Below are positions 1 to 10,143 of a stretch of 24,627 bases of DNA, in pieces (position 1 is the stretch's first letter; each line of letters starts with the position of its first letter). The position numbers and the translations under genes were made by a program. The DNA comes from Saccoglossus kowalevskii (taxonomy: Eukaryota; Hemichordata; Enteropneusta; Harrimaniidae): contig NW_003131858.1 in the NCBI RefSeq assembly GCF_000003605.2, forward strand, positions 433,465-458,091, read 5' to 3'. The notes under the pieces were generated by a model that did no database searches, was not told the origin of the DNA, and saw nothing but the letters and a program-made list of their open reading frames with translations.

Positions 1-459
1 CACGGGGAGGGTGTGGGGTTCTGTCATAACATTTTCACTGGATTTTATTTTCACTGATTCGAAGTTCAGTTAACTGTTAATTAATGTTTGGGTTACTAAA
101 TGTGGATATTCAACAAAGACAAAAATGCATGTTGCCCATTACACAAGGTTCTGTTAACTGTTAATTGAACATTGAATTACAATTTGGGCATGGTTTCTCA
201 AAAGTAGGCGTGGTTTCTATTATATGGGCATTATCAACTAGAACAATTAAGCATTTCGAAGTAAAACTGTTTGATGAGAAAATTTTATTTACTGAGGCCT
301 TAAGGAAATTTTTATGAAACTGCCATTTTGTTTTGTTGTTCTTCTTATGACACAAATTAAACATGTTTGCTATATTATCAAAGGTGGTCTGAGGGAAAAC
401 TAACATTGTACCTTTGATGCTACCCCAAATGTTGTATGTCATTTGATATATTATCATAG
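1..459 (+). other. CCDC25: Intron upstream of the penultimate CCDC25 exon (3' part only)
   Basis: This is the right-hand part of an intron whose 5' end lies outside the window. It ends with the acceptor dinucleotide AG at 458-459, directly before the coding exon. The pyrimidine tract is weak. The stretch holds a scrap related to the TA-flanked MITE family seen at 5808-6028 (around 33-58, sharing the phrase CTGGATTTTATTTTCACT) and two copies of the 14-mer GTTAACTGTTAATT at 69-82 and 153-166. Open frames here on the minus strand match nothing I recognise. Confidence 0.75.
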
Positions 460-662
460 GTACGAAACATCAAAGTTGACAAAAGAATTAACGAAGTGGT
501 GAATCGACTAAACAAGACGAAAGAAGAACGGCATCCCGATCTGCAAGCTGAACGAGAACAGCGAGATAAGGAGGAGAGGGCTAAGCAAAGGAAAGTGGAG
601 AAATGTAAAAGAGAACAGGAAAAAGAGGAAGCCAAGAGGAAAAAGGAAGCGGCTGAGCTAAG
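460..662 (+). CDS. CCDC25: CCDC25 homologue, penultimate coding exon (partial gene)
   Basis: This exon encodes 67 residues plus two bases of a split Arg codon, starting with VRNIKVDKRINEVVNRLNKT. It is strongly charged (Lys, Glu, Arg) and predicted to form an alpha-helical coiled coil. It matches the C-terminal helix of animal CCDC25, including the conserved RLNKTKEERHPDL-type stretch. CCDC25 (about 208 residues in human) has an N-terminal NFACT-R/DUF814 domain, which would lie in exons outside the window, followed by this helix. Human CCDC25 has been reported as a membrane protein that senses DNA of neutrophil extracellular traps. Its wider family relates to the ribosome quality-control factor NEMF. 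The acceptor AG is at 458-459 and the donor GTGAGT at 663-668. The reading frame is fixed by the perfect join to the next exon. The 5' exons are missing only because the window starts inside the gene. Confidence 0.9.
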
Positions 663-2515
663 GTGAGTAGTGAGAATTCACTACTTATAAGACACATGTC
701 TGAAAATTTTTAAAAAATCTGTCTCGTATCGTTTAAATTTGCCTTTCCATTAAATGAAAATTCAAAGCAAAGAATATTTGACAAGATGTCTATTGTCCAT
801 CACTGGTTCCTTGTGTGATCTTATACATAGGTTTCTGTCGTAAATTGGCCCTAAGCCGCTAAACAGGGCGATTTTTTTATATTTTGTCATCATATTTTGA
901 ACATTTCAATCTTTCTTGGCGCCTAAAATAGTCTAATTTAAGTTTTATCGTAGTCATTGATGCCTATTCAACAGTATGATGTTTATTGCGACTAGCGTGA
1001 ATGGGTAAGCTTCATTTCGACAATGAGCTGTTATCACTGTAAGCAATGTTAAATTGTTCTTCAAATGCTCAGTTTGTCTTATGTAAACAAAAAAATTTTT
1101 ATTTAAAAAAATCATGCCATTTTCCCATCAAAATCCAAGCCAAAGGATCGTACTACAACATCAGCAAATCTTTTTCGCGTTGCGTTCAATAACATTAACA
1201 TATTTAAATAAGCTATGGTCATTTGGACACGTTGGCATCATCCATCATTTTGATTGGTTAATAAGAGATTTGACCTATCATCAACTCATGGAAAACATGG
1301 CGGATATCCTACAGCTTCGAGCATTTATAATATGCAACCGGAATCATTTGCTTACGATGAAACTAAGTTGAATTTTATTTGCATTTCATAACAATTCAAC
1401 AAATTCAACAAATTTGTTGTTCATTATTATAATCACTACCGGTACTGAGTAATTCTCAACAATTGTGCAACACAGCATGACCGGATTGCGTAACTGTGAT
1501 CATTTGCTACTAAGCAATGCAGTTGTGTTAGTTTTTATTTAAAACTTCTTATAGAATATACTTTCGTTACCAATAAAATTAAAAAATAATAATTGTATTT
1601 GGCGTACGAGGTTCATTAATGTGATTGTTTTGGAGAAAGATGACACTAGGTGACATTGTAATAAAATTTTGAGCAATCTACTTTTTAATTCAGCAAGAAA
1701 AAATTTTAGATTAGTTTCTGCAGTGGTTTCTTTTGTCCCAAAAAATAGTTGATGATCATTTTTTTAAATTTTGAACCACTAATAAGGGCCCACCAGCTAT
1801 ATTCAATTTACATTAAAATCCAGTAGTATACAGGGATCTTGCCAGCCCAATGGGAGTGCCAGTCACTCATGAATATTAATGAGTCAATGAATATTAATGA
1901 GCTCAGTTACAGTGCAAATCATTTTTAGTATTATGTTTCATAATTTAGAAGAGTTTGAAATTAAAAATGAAACATTCTTGAAATGCAAATGCTGCAGACT
2001 AAAAACAGCAACAAATGAATTATTGTTGCAATGTGTATTGTAAAAAGTTAAATGAAACGTTTCAGCCAGGAATATGTTCACGAGTTTCATGATCTTATTT
2101 ACTCCAAGAACACTCTCCTTCAAAAAATCGACCAAGTAATTATTTGGTGGATTGTTGTAATTTATTATTCGTACCATCACCTTCTAAAATGTTTACTTTC
2201 ACAGTGATGAACGAACAAATAACACTTTCAAATGATTATCAAAGTTACGATGTGATATATCTTACTTTGAGATATCGTAAAAATATGTTATGTGAGCTTG
2301 ATTACTTTAATCATACTAAACGTCAAGAAGAAGGTCGCCTCATATACAAGCTCACTGGTGTACTGTGACCTAGTTATTGAATACCACTGTGATGGATCAG
2401 TACAGTTTACTGTCCATGATGATGATTTGAGTATAAATTCCACAATATTGCTCTTTTATCAAACTACCACGCAAAAAAAACTAACAAATTAATTTTCTTT
2501 TCAATTTATTCACAG
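663..2515 (+). other. CCDC25: CCDC25 last intron (phase 2)
   Basis: This intron of 1853 bp has a canonical GTGAGT donor at 663 and a CACAG acceptor ending at 2515, preceded by a T-rich tract around 2490-2510. It splits an Arg codon (AG|A). It contains a tandem repeat of about 19 bp (1868-1905) but no second gene that I can recognise; the short open frames on either strand look random. Confidence 0.88.
1868..1905. repeat. Tandem near-palindromic repeat in the CCDC25 intron
   Basis: Two adjacent units of ATGAATATTAATGAG, joined by TCA, each form a near-palindrome around AATATT. This is a short local duplication inside the intron with no evident function. Confidence 0.75.
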
Positions 2516-2594
2516 AAATTATTCTTCGTTGATGTCATCTGATCAAATGACTTCCAATCAAGATGGCGGATATGATTCGGATGAATTCATGTAA
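2516..2594 (+). CDS. CCDC25: CCDC25 homologue, terminal coding exon with stop
   Basis: After completing the split Arg codon this exon encodes 25 residues and a TAA stop at 2592-2594. The product begins NYSSLMSSDQMTSNQDG and ends DSDEFM. The motifs SYSSLM..., MSSNQDG and the final DSDEFM are hallmarks of the CCDC25 C-terminus, so this is the natural end of the protein. Joined with the previous exon, the window supplies 93 residues, somewhat under half of the usual length of about 208. The near-perfect acidic tail suggests an intact gene under selection. The gene runs left to right, so its 3' UTR and the intergenic stretch follow. Confidence 0.93.
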
Positions 2595-2860
2595 CCATGG
2601 CAGCAGAGGGCACTGAATTATTCTAGCATCCTTCATTCCAACTGACATTGATCTAAAACGATTTTTGTACATGAAAGAGTTTTTAGATTCGAGATTTTCA
2701 GATGTTACTGGTTTTTGAGTGTTCAGTACTTTTCACTGCGAGGGATACTCTGCGATATTAGAGGCATGCACATGTCCAGTAAGCACAGTGTGTATGATCA
2801 CACATATGTAAAGAACCCTGAAAACAACAATGCACATTAAATGGAATATTATTAGTTGAA
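2595..2860 (+). other. CCDC25: Probable CCDC25 3' UTR with first candidate poly(A) signal
   Basis: Untranslated sequence follows the stop codon. The first candidate poly(A) signal is ATTAAA at 2836-2841, followed within about 30 bases by a GT-rich stretch (TGTAGGCTGTGATGG) of the kind found downstream of cleavage sites. Alternative later signals are ATTAAA at 3122-3127 and AATAAA at 3679-3684, 3980-3985 and 4337-4342, so the mRNA could be longer. The boundary given here is an inference. Confidence 0.4.
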
Positions 2861-4394
2861 TGTAGGCTGTGATGGTCATATTACTGTTATCTTGTTAATT
2901 CATATACCAATTATCCTGCAATGCTTTAGTACATACAAACAATTTCATACACATTTTAAAATCGGGACATCCAGGGTATTCAACAATCCAGTGACAATGT
3001 ACCATTTCCAGCTTCTTTTGAAATGTTGCATGTTTTGGCAAATGAGTGCTTTACAGATAGTATTCTGCATTGAATGGTTGCCCAGAAGTTCCAATACATT
3101 TGCTTATTGAAAACCTTTGGTATTAAATTCCCATTACCCATAAGTACCTCAATTTACGTGATACATGGATCCTGCCAAATATGCTTCAAACTAGTTGTTC
3201 ATAGATATATATTTTAAATATGAAAGTATTATCATCACTGTAGTTTGTCTTTAAACTAAAACTTAAATTGTCATGATTGGTCGAAGATCACACTGACTGT
3301 TGTGGTATTTATCTGCCAAGGTATTACACCATTTTTATAAATTGTGCACTATAGTGATAGAATGCCACTGTGAAGTCAAAATTTTGCTTATGAGTGAAGG
3401 CAATGTTGTTCAATTCGACTACTTTGTTTGGTTGGGTAGGCGTACCTTATCTTGAATATAGTAAAATATCTCTACAGATCAAAACAATGCCAATATACAT
3501 CACAGAGCGCACAATTTATATTCAATTTATTATTGACATTTTTAAAGGTTTAAAATATTTATCAAAAAACTGCTCCAGTGTCAAGAAAATTCAGTGTACA
3601 TGTACAATTCAACTCATTTTATCTCAAAGTCTGATTACCAGTATTGTTTATTACCGTACTTCAAATTGTGTTTCGGCAAATAAAATAGAATTTGAATGTC
3701 ACTGGTCTGTGACATGCATGTGAACGAATCAGCTCAATCATCATCACAATGAGAACACTAGAACATAATACTGAAGATAATTATCATTTGCATATGCGTC
3801 ATTCAAAGTTAACTGTTAATTAGATTTATAAAATTTTTATTTTGCCAGGTAACCACAGTTTTTTTCTAACCTCTTGTTTATTACCAGGGTAATTGTTTTC
3901 ATAAAACAGCTAGATTTCTACAACTTAATTAACAGCTTGGTGGTTCTAGATATAATGATATTTTTTTGTCCCAGGAGATAATAAAATATGTATTTTCAAC
4001 ACTGCCGCAAATGGAGCGTTAGCGAGAAAATTATCAAAAAAATCTGTGTAATCAGAAGTCTTGTATAAACGTGCAACACTCATTTTGTTTCCCATGTGAT
4101 CAAAAACAGAAAAGTAAACATTTTGGTTACAGACTGAACCACACCATTCAATAGTAGGAGTAATATCAGACCAGTCAAATGTGCTTGGCTTAAAGACTCA
4201 GTTGCGGACACCTTACAAAGTAACCAATTATATTGTTCACAACAGTACACAATTAATGGATATTTCATGTAAATTAGAAACTTATTCAGTCACTGTATTT
4301 TATTTTATGCTGGAAATAGAGAAACAACTCGCTCGTAATAAAACTAACAAAGATAGACACTAACCTGTGCAAAAGTCTCTGTGGCATTAGAAAA
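2861..4394. other. Intergenic or extended 3' UTR, no gene seen
   Basis: AT-rich sequence. The longest open frame (3394-3723, plus strand) has a composition typical of chance and matches no family I know. A third copy of the 14-mer GTTAACTGTTAATT lies at 3808-3821. Several AATAAA hexamers on the plus strand could serve as distal CCDC25 poly(A) signals. Confidence 0.6.
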
Positions 4395-4604
4395 TACTGT
4401 AGAACATGTTAAAATAGCTACATTCAATTTTAGCGGATTTGACTCTTAGCATGAATTAACAGAATCTTAATTTAGCTAAAAGCGTCGACTTTCTCCCTGT
4501 GAGAATAGACTTTGTTAAATTACCTGCATCTTGAATTAGCGAAATTACAGATTGGCTAAATTAGCTAAAATAACATGCTAGCTAAAAAGACATATTTTAC
4601 AGTA
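4395..4604. mobile_element. TA-flanked MITE with CTGTA... inverted ends (family B-like)
   Basis: The element is 210 bp including TA dinucleotides at both ends. The left end reads TACTGTAGAACATGTTAAAA, and the reverse complement of the right end reads TACTGTAAAATATGTCTTTT. The arms stay similar further in, with phrases such as TTAGCTAAA on both sides. It has no coding capacity. TA target sites and short inverted termini are typical of non-autonomous Tc1/mariner-type elements. The TACTGTAAAATA end is shared with the elements at 5808-6028 and 23452-23669, so all three are probably related. The superfamily is inferred. Confidence 0.6.
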
Positions 4605-5807
4605 CCATTAAATGACTCTAAAATATGCATACTCCGTAAATGAGTGGTCCAGGCTTTGATTGGCTTCCATCATGTAATTGATTCATCATTGACACATTTT
4701 TTTTTATGATTTGTTTGCCTGTAAAAAAAATACAACACTTAAGTATGTTATTGCGAAATCCACGATTCCGCCCTGTAGTGGCGCCATCACTTATTAGCGG
4801 TGATAGCGCCATCACATTTCAAATTGTGAGAGCCTGCGAGAAGAAAACGTGTGTCCTTCGATAAAGACGACTCTTTCTCTGTGACCTTGGAATACTCCGG
4901 TGTAATACAGCCATCCATGCATATAATCGCGCCAGACGATTCATGTTCTATATGAAACACGATATTAAACGCCGTTGCCATGGAGACTATCGAATGCCAT
5001 TTATAGATAGAATAATTAACAGAAATATTCTAGTGAAAATGGGGGTAGGCAAATCCAGTAGGTAGTTGGTCACGTTTGACCGGTTGATTCACAACTGAAT
5101 GGTTGCTCGAAAGTTGTAGTCCGACGACATGACTGTTAAAACACGGCGTATCGGGCAGATATTTTGAGCAGCTCTAGAAAATACGATTACCATTTAATTA
5201 CAGGACTATAATGGCGAGGCGCTGTCATCAATGATTATATAGTTTATTTATTTAATGTTTTGTTAATTGTATTGAGTAATCTGTCTTTGACCTTGACCGT
5301 GTAGTCGAAAGAGGATATGATGATGGACATTATGATATAGTCTATGGCGACGAAGTCCATATACGTCATCTCTGACAAACTGAAATATGACAGCGCCAAT
5401 CAGATGTACACCGTATCATTGCGTAACGCGCTGGAACTCTTCGAAGCCAATGTATTTACCATCTTATGGCAATGTCACGACTCGAGGCAACGCATGACGT
5501 AGTTGCCTCCGAGTTGTCTCGTGTCAACGATATAATTGTGTCGCCAAAAAAGCTCAGGCAACGTCGCCTGACAAATAGTCGCCCGTCGCCACAGTTTGTT
5601 GCCTCGTGTATTCGTTGTTGTCGCTGCGGCGTTGAGTTTTTCGGTTCGCTGATTCCCGTACTGCTTCGTGTAAACCTAGAAATTGTCGACAATTAGCAAC
5701 ACACCAAAACGTATCGTAAAACAACAGTATAATAACGAAGAGGAAAATAAAACTCTTGAATTGACGTTAATATCGCCAGGCAGCTCACCCACACAAATCG
5801 TTAATGG
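4605..5807. other. Intergenic stretch with short inverted and direct repeats, no gene
   Basis: I see no recognisable gene here. The decamer GCGCCATCAC is repeated at 4781-4790 and 4806-4815, and the segment between the copies can fold back on itself (GCGCCATCAC against GTGATAGCGC). Another imperfect stem-loop at about 5477-5515 pairs CGACTCGAGGCAAC with GTTGCCTCCGAGTTG. Its core GAGGCAAC recurs in the neighbouring 100 bp and explains the open frames on both strands there. These may be decayed inverted-repeat elements. Confidence 0.5.
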
Positions 5808-6028
5808 TATTGTAAAATACTTTATTTTAGCTGGAATTAATTTTCGCTGAAAAAACATTTTGGGTGTTTTTTTATGGAGTTTAAATTTATTTTTTCACTG
5901 ATTTTTGATGAGTTGAATGTAAAATATAGGGAAAAAGGTATATTCGCTGGATTTTATTTTCACTAAATCATTCCTTCAGCGAAAATGGAGAAAATTAATT
6001 TCAAGCGAAAATAAAGTATTTTACAGTA
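5808..6028 (-). mobile_element. TA-flanked MITE, family B copy 1
   Basis: This 221-bp element has long imperfect inverted arms. The left arm runs TATTGTAAAATACTTTATTT, and the reverse complement of the right arm runs TACTGTAAAATACTTTATTT. Both continue into GAATTAATTTTCGCTG-like sequence. It matches the element at 23452-23669 along its whole length when one copy is reverse-complemented; the minus strand label is relative to that copy. It encodes nothing. A TA target site and inverted termini fit a non-autonomous Tc1/mariner-like element, but no transposase source is in the window. Confidence 0.8.
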
Positions 6029-6153
6029 TACAAATATTATAAATAAATGAATAAAATAGCGTAGTACACAACGTGGACAGCAATGCAAGTTGTATTGGAA
6101 CGTGTTATAAGTATGTAAAATTAATCTAGCATTATCAAACTAAAATGAAAAAA

Positions 6154-6154
<1 letters not shown>

Positions 6155-6190
<36 letters not shown>
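6155..6190. repeat. (ATT)12 microsatellite
   Basis: Twelve uninterrupted ATT units lie between A-rich flanks. Trinucleotide arrays this long are usually polymorphic in length. Confidence 0.95.
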
Positions 6191-6192
<2 letters not shown>

Positions 6193-6305
6193 AAAATCTT
6201 CCACCAAAATATGTTAGTGCTCTGGTAGTATACGTATATTATCACAGAATAGAAGTAGATATGGAGGTTGCTTATAAATAACTCCCAATGTACGACAGGG
6301 TCATT

Positions 6306-6345
6306 TACTGTAAACCCATATATTTTCACTGGAATTTAATTTCAC
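6306..6345 (+). mobile_element. Solo end of a CTGTAAACCC-type MITE
   Basis: The stretch starts TACTGTAAACCCATATATTT and continues into TTCACTGGAATTTAATTTCAC, which echoes the TACTGTAAAATA ends and the CACTGGATTTTATTTTCAC internal phrase of family B. No matching right end is visible, so it appears truncated. It lies directly beside the TTAA-flanked element at 6350, which may have inserted next to or into it. Confidence 0.4.
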
Positions 6346-6349
6346 TATA

Positions 6350-6483
6350 TTAAAGCGCGGTGGTCGTCGCGCAGCGCGTGTTCAATTTTTTATGTAAATA
6401 AACAATGTATTTTACACGCGTTGTATACGTCGCTATGAGTACCATATCGAACAGGACGCGACGTGACGACTGCCGCTCTTTAA
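6350..6483. mobile_element. TTAA-flanked MITE, family A copy 1
   Basis: This 134-bp element is bounded by TTAA on both sides. The left terminus is TTAAAGCGCGGTGGTCGTC and the right terminus, reverse-complemented, is TTAAAGAGCGGCAGTCGTC, making an inverted repeat of roughly 27 bp with a few mismatches. The interior is nearly identical to the element at 10011-10143, including the phrase TTTACACGCGTTGTATACGT. TTAA duplications are typical of piggyBac-type elements, but a TA duplication of Tc1/mariner type cannot be excluded because TA sits inside the TTAA. No protein is encoded; the minus-strand frame through it is a by-product. Confidence 0.8.
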
Positions 6484-7843
6484 TGTTTGAGCATGTGGAT
6501 GGACGTTCACGAATTTGACAGGTAAACAACCGGGTTATATTGTTATTTGACATCTTCAAGTCAATTTATCTTTAGCGAATTTTACTTAATACATCCACAG
6601 TACTAGCTTTACTTCCTATGTTAGCTACTATTTGTTACAAATAAGGCTGCGTGTCGATTCATTAAAGAACGTGCGTTCTGAAAATACTCGTGCCGTTTTC
6701 ATAAATAGTCCTGATAGGCGAGTTCTAATCCATTAAATACTAAATCAAGTATCAATAAATTTGACTGAAGTTTCCGAATGCTGGCACAGTGAGTATACGC
6801 ACTTCATTTGTTTAAACGCGGTATATTCAATAGACCATTTTCTGTTTACTGCGAGAATCACGCGTTATGCGTGAAATCGAACGTAAAAACAGGACAAACA
6901 AAGGTCATAGCGTCGTACAATCTCCCCAGGCAGAGTTCTATCACGAATGAATATATACTTTCGGTGATCTAACCGCAAGGAACTCTGGGAAGGAGAATGA
7001 GCGTCGTAGTGGCGTCAAACATCGCGTGGGATTCGACAAACGCGAAGTATTTTGGGGACATTTCCATTCATAATAATGTGCTGTACACATTTCATGATAG
7101 GCAATTTCGATTAAGTAAGGGTATTCGGAAGCGATATTCCTCTGTCGAAGATCGGCCGGTCGATGTGAGTTACGAAATAAAGAAAGTCTAGTTCAAAATC
7201 AAATCGTTCGACTTTTGCGGCAGACGTTCGACGCGCGTCTTTCATACATCTCGCGAGATCTCGCAATTGTACGGAAAATCACCTATTCCATTCGACTTAG
7301 AGTATGAGTATAATATCCAAATAAGGATAAGATCAAAATAAATATCTTCATTTACTTCCACCACTATCCTGAGGGACGGTGCCTCCGCACATCGCAGTAC
7401 CATGGCAACCTCTCGCACATCGTGTCAACACATTGCCTCGTGAGGGCGTTTAGTGGTGTCACAGTGGCTGGCATCGGACCATGATCAATACGCTCATTTA
7501 TAATACATTTTTGTATTAATCCCGTTGTTCAGTATACACCTCATGGCTTGTTAGGAATTCGCAAAACTGAATTCTCGGGTATGTGCGTTTAATCCGTCTA
7601 TACAAATTGAACGGTTCAAAATTAAAGAAGGAACGCAGCTGGATTAAATATCGTGGATTATCCTATCAATGGAATGTGTTGTTTTGATTCAGATCGCGCC
7701 ATAGGGTGAGACATGCGATGATATGGTGAGGTACTACGTCAATGTTAGACGCGTGTCCCCGCCCTTAGATAGGAAGGTTCTCCCTAGTAGTAGAAGTATC
7801 TAAAAAAACATGTCTGAGTTGCTACGGACGCATCGCGCCAAAA
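6484..7843. other. Intergenic stretch, no gene seen
   Basis: The sequence is mixed in composition with CpG-containing patches at 7200-7260 and 7370-7460. The plus-strand frame at 6997-7191 matches no family I know and lacks obvious domains. Nothing else here can be supported. Confidence 0.5.
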
Positions 7844-8008
7844 TTAAAGCGGAGGTGTCGTCACCTGCGCATGCGTCAGATGGCCATAGCGTGTCATTAT
7901 TTACAAACAAGCGTCCACCCATAAGCTTTTGCGTTTTTAGCGTGTGTTGTTATCGTCGCTTAGGACTCAATTCCCGCGCGTGCGCAGGTGACGACCCTCT
8001 CGCTTTAA
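7844..8008. mobile_element. TTAA-flanked MITE, family C
   Basis: The element is 165 bp, with TTAA at each end. The left end is TTAAAGCGGAGGTGTCGTCA and the right end, reverse-complemented, is TTAAAGCGAGAGGGTCGTCA. The arms pair over about 33 bp, with a perfect core GTCGTCACCTGCGCA. The first eight bases, TTAAAGCG, are the same as in family A at 6350, although the interiors differ. It has no coding capacity of its own; the open frame through it comes from the GC-rich arms. The arms contain GCGCATGCG and GCGCACGCG, which resemble NRF1 sites. Confidence 0.75.
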
Positions 8009-9859
8009 TAGCTACATTAACTGGACACGATAACTGATCATAACAAATAGTAATATTAAAGCTGCATGAGAGCTGCACGTTTTCTAAACAAGAAGTAGTA
8101 GTGAGCTAAATTAGATTTGTGATACCCACCAAATACATGTCACACGGCGTATTTTTTGATAATGACTTGCAAATAGCTGGCAAATTATTTGTTGTTCGAA
8201 CAAAAACATGGCATGACACCGAGCACTGTGTGTGTGTTGATCCTAGCGAGGGTTATACCATCACAACAAACCGCACGGTCAAATGCGTCATTTTATTGTA
8301 GCATGGATGTTCTTAGTACATCCATGATTGTAGCTAGACTGATATCTGTTTTTCCTCGTGGTGGACGAGTAGAATTCGAGAAATTGGTTAGCTTTGTTTT
8401 GGTACGTGCTAAATCAATGAATGTGATGTCGTCATAATATCAATAACGACATTGTGTCGTCTGGTGGCGCTCTATTGTTCGGAAGTGTTTGTCGCAGCTC
8501 AGTTTCGGAATGAAACAAGGTTCGGATGTCAACTGCATTGAGGTTGGGTTGATCTGAACACGCTGTCACCATGACACGGCGCATGCGTGGTTCACTAGCC
8601 GATGATAATACATGTAAATGGTAAGCGGGGGCTTTAATCCGGTGTTGTTCTAACCTGGCGTCAGCTGGACAAACATTTTTTTACTGTCAAGTTTTATGAG
8701 AGTGCCGATTTGTGGTGACTCAAAAAAACTCGTAATAACATATTTTCCCTTAAAGTGCTTGTGAAATGCCTGCTATTTTCTGGCCCAAAATCATTTATTT
8801 GTACATCATTATCATTATTGTTATGATATTAAGTACAAAGTCATTTTTTTAAGTGAAAACATGGTTTAAAACTCAATCTACGCGGCCAATTTTAATTGTA
8901 TGTATTTTAAAACGAGGCTCCTCATTGCATACTCAAATACCCCTGGTGACGTATGCAGGGGAACTTGCTGGTCAGCGTGCAATGCCGATAGTGTATATAA
9001 TGCATATTTCTTAATCAATTTTCTCGTCTTTGACTAAATTGCTATTTGTATTTGTTTCCCGATGAAGAATGGAACATAAAGAACACATACTTTATCGTAT
9101 AGGGTTGAGTTAGACACGAAATATGACGCCTTCTAATGTAGCTGGTCGCTGCGACCGACAGCGTACTGCACAATCATCACAGTCACTTGTATTGTGTTCG
9201 ATGAAGTTGGCTAAAGTGCCGACATTTATTACCACGGAACTCTCCACGATCTCTTATATCTATGTCGATGTTTTCCAAGTTTGTCAAATCTGAGTTTGCC
9301 GTCTGGTTTGTCTTTTAGTTATTTGTCAGGTTACTGGGTATATTCATATCTGATGCATTCACTAATATTCGTCTAAGTAAAAAAAAAGTTTCCAAATTAT
9401 AGTAAAAAGAGAATTTTTTAACATTGAACTATAGCAATCAGTGAAATGAAGAAATAATAAAACAAATATATAATGAGTCGATGATTTGTAAATCGGTTAC
9501 TACTAAATGGTAGCCGCGTGCGAGGGAATTGACGTCCTGTTGAAATGGGTGAACACGTCGGGCCACGACGAGGACAAGTGCGTGAATGGCGACGTATGAT
9601 TGGATAACAACAATAATTGAGAGCCAAACAGATCAGAGTGTTATTCGAGTTAGCGTCATTTGTCATAAATACGACATCACATTAAAAATGACTTAGTCGC
9701 AAAATATTGACAGCCCATTCAATACGTAGATAAAATTGCAAGAAAAGATCACAGAAGTGTGAAGTCGTCATTCAACACACCATTTATTAAACAATTTAGA
9801 AACTTTTAGACAGTGAAATTAAAAACAATTACCAACTTGTCAGCATTGCTACCTCTTAC
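8009..9859. other. Intergenic stretch, no gene seen
   Basis: Further TTAAAGC sequences face each other at 8056 and 8637 (the latter as GCTTTAA), but the sequence inside them does not pair well, so I do not call an element. A short hairpin (ATGGATGT with ACATCCAT) lies at 8304-8324. The plus-strand frames at 8119-8437 and the minus-strand frame at 9418-9666 look like chance. Confidence 0.5.
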
Positions 9860-9912
9860 ATAACACAACGGTTAGTAAAAAAAATGCTTTTTTACTAACC
9901 GTGATAACACAA
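9860..9912. repeat. Short hairpin flanked by 9-bp direct repeats
   Basis: A perfect 14-bp stem pairs CGGTTAGTAAAAAA (9869-9882) with its complement at 9888-9901 around a five-base loop. It is flanked by identical copies of ATAACACAA at 9860-9868 and 9904-9912. This is the structure expected of a very small fold-back insertion with a 9-bp target duplication, as made by Mutator-like elements, or of a large internal deletion of a longer element. It carries no coding sequence. Confidence 0.65.
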
Positions 9913-10010
9913 ACGTTATTCAAGTTCAGAATCGCACATCATTTGAAACACTTACCCGAGGTTTCTCTATCGTCTGAAAGCCGACGTGATGAACGACGGA
10001 ATATGGCTCA

Positions 10011-10143
10011 TTAAAGCGCGGTGGTCGTCGCGCAGCGCGTGTTCGAATTTCATGTAAATAAACAATGTATTTTACACGCGTTGTATACGTCGCTATGAGT
10101 CCCATATCGAACAGGACGCGGCACGGCGACTGCCGCTCTTTAA
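10011..10143. mobile_element. TTAA-flanked MITE, family A copy 2
   Basis: This 133-bp element is almost identical to the copy at 6350-6483, in the same orientation, about 3.7 kb away. It starts TTAAAGCGCGGTGGTCGTC and ends CTGCCGCTCTTTAA. The two copies differ at scattered bases and in a short region before the right arm (GCACGGCGAC here, ACGTGACGAC there). The different flanking sequences show two separate insertions rather than one segmental duplication. Confidence 0.8.

Noticed and set aside
161-635. Minus-strand open frames over the CCDC25 exon
   Set aside because: The 71-residue frame is the antisense shadow of the charged coiled-coil exon. The neighbouring 98-residue frame has no recognisable features.
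2740-2800. Short GTGTGTATGATCACAC hairpin after CCDC25
   Set aside because: The stem is only about six bases, as expected by chance.
5456-5696. Overlapping open frames on both strands, one Cys/Arg-rich
   Set aside because: They arise from GAGGCAAC/GTTGCCTC repeats forming imperfect stem-loops. The paired frames mirror each other and match no family I know.
8056-8637. Possible 580-bp TTAA element between TTAAAGC and GCTTTAA
   Set aside because: Only about seven terminal bases pair. The sequence just inside (TGCATGAG against CCCCGCTT) does not, so an element cannot be supported.
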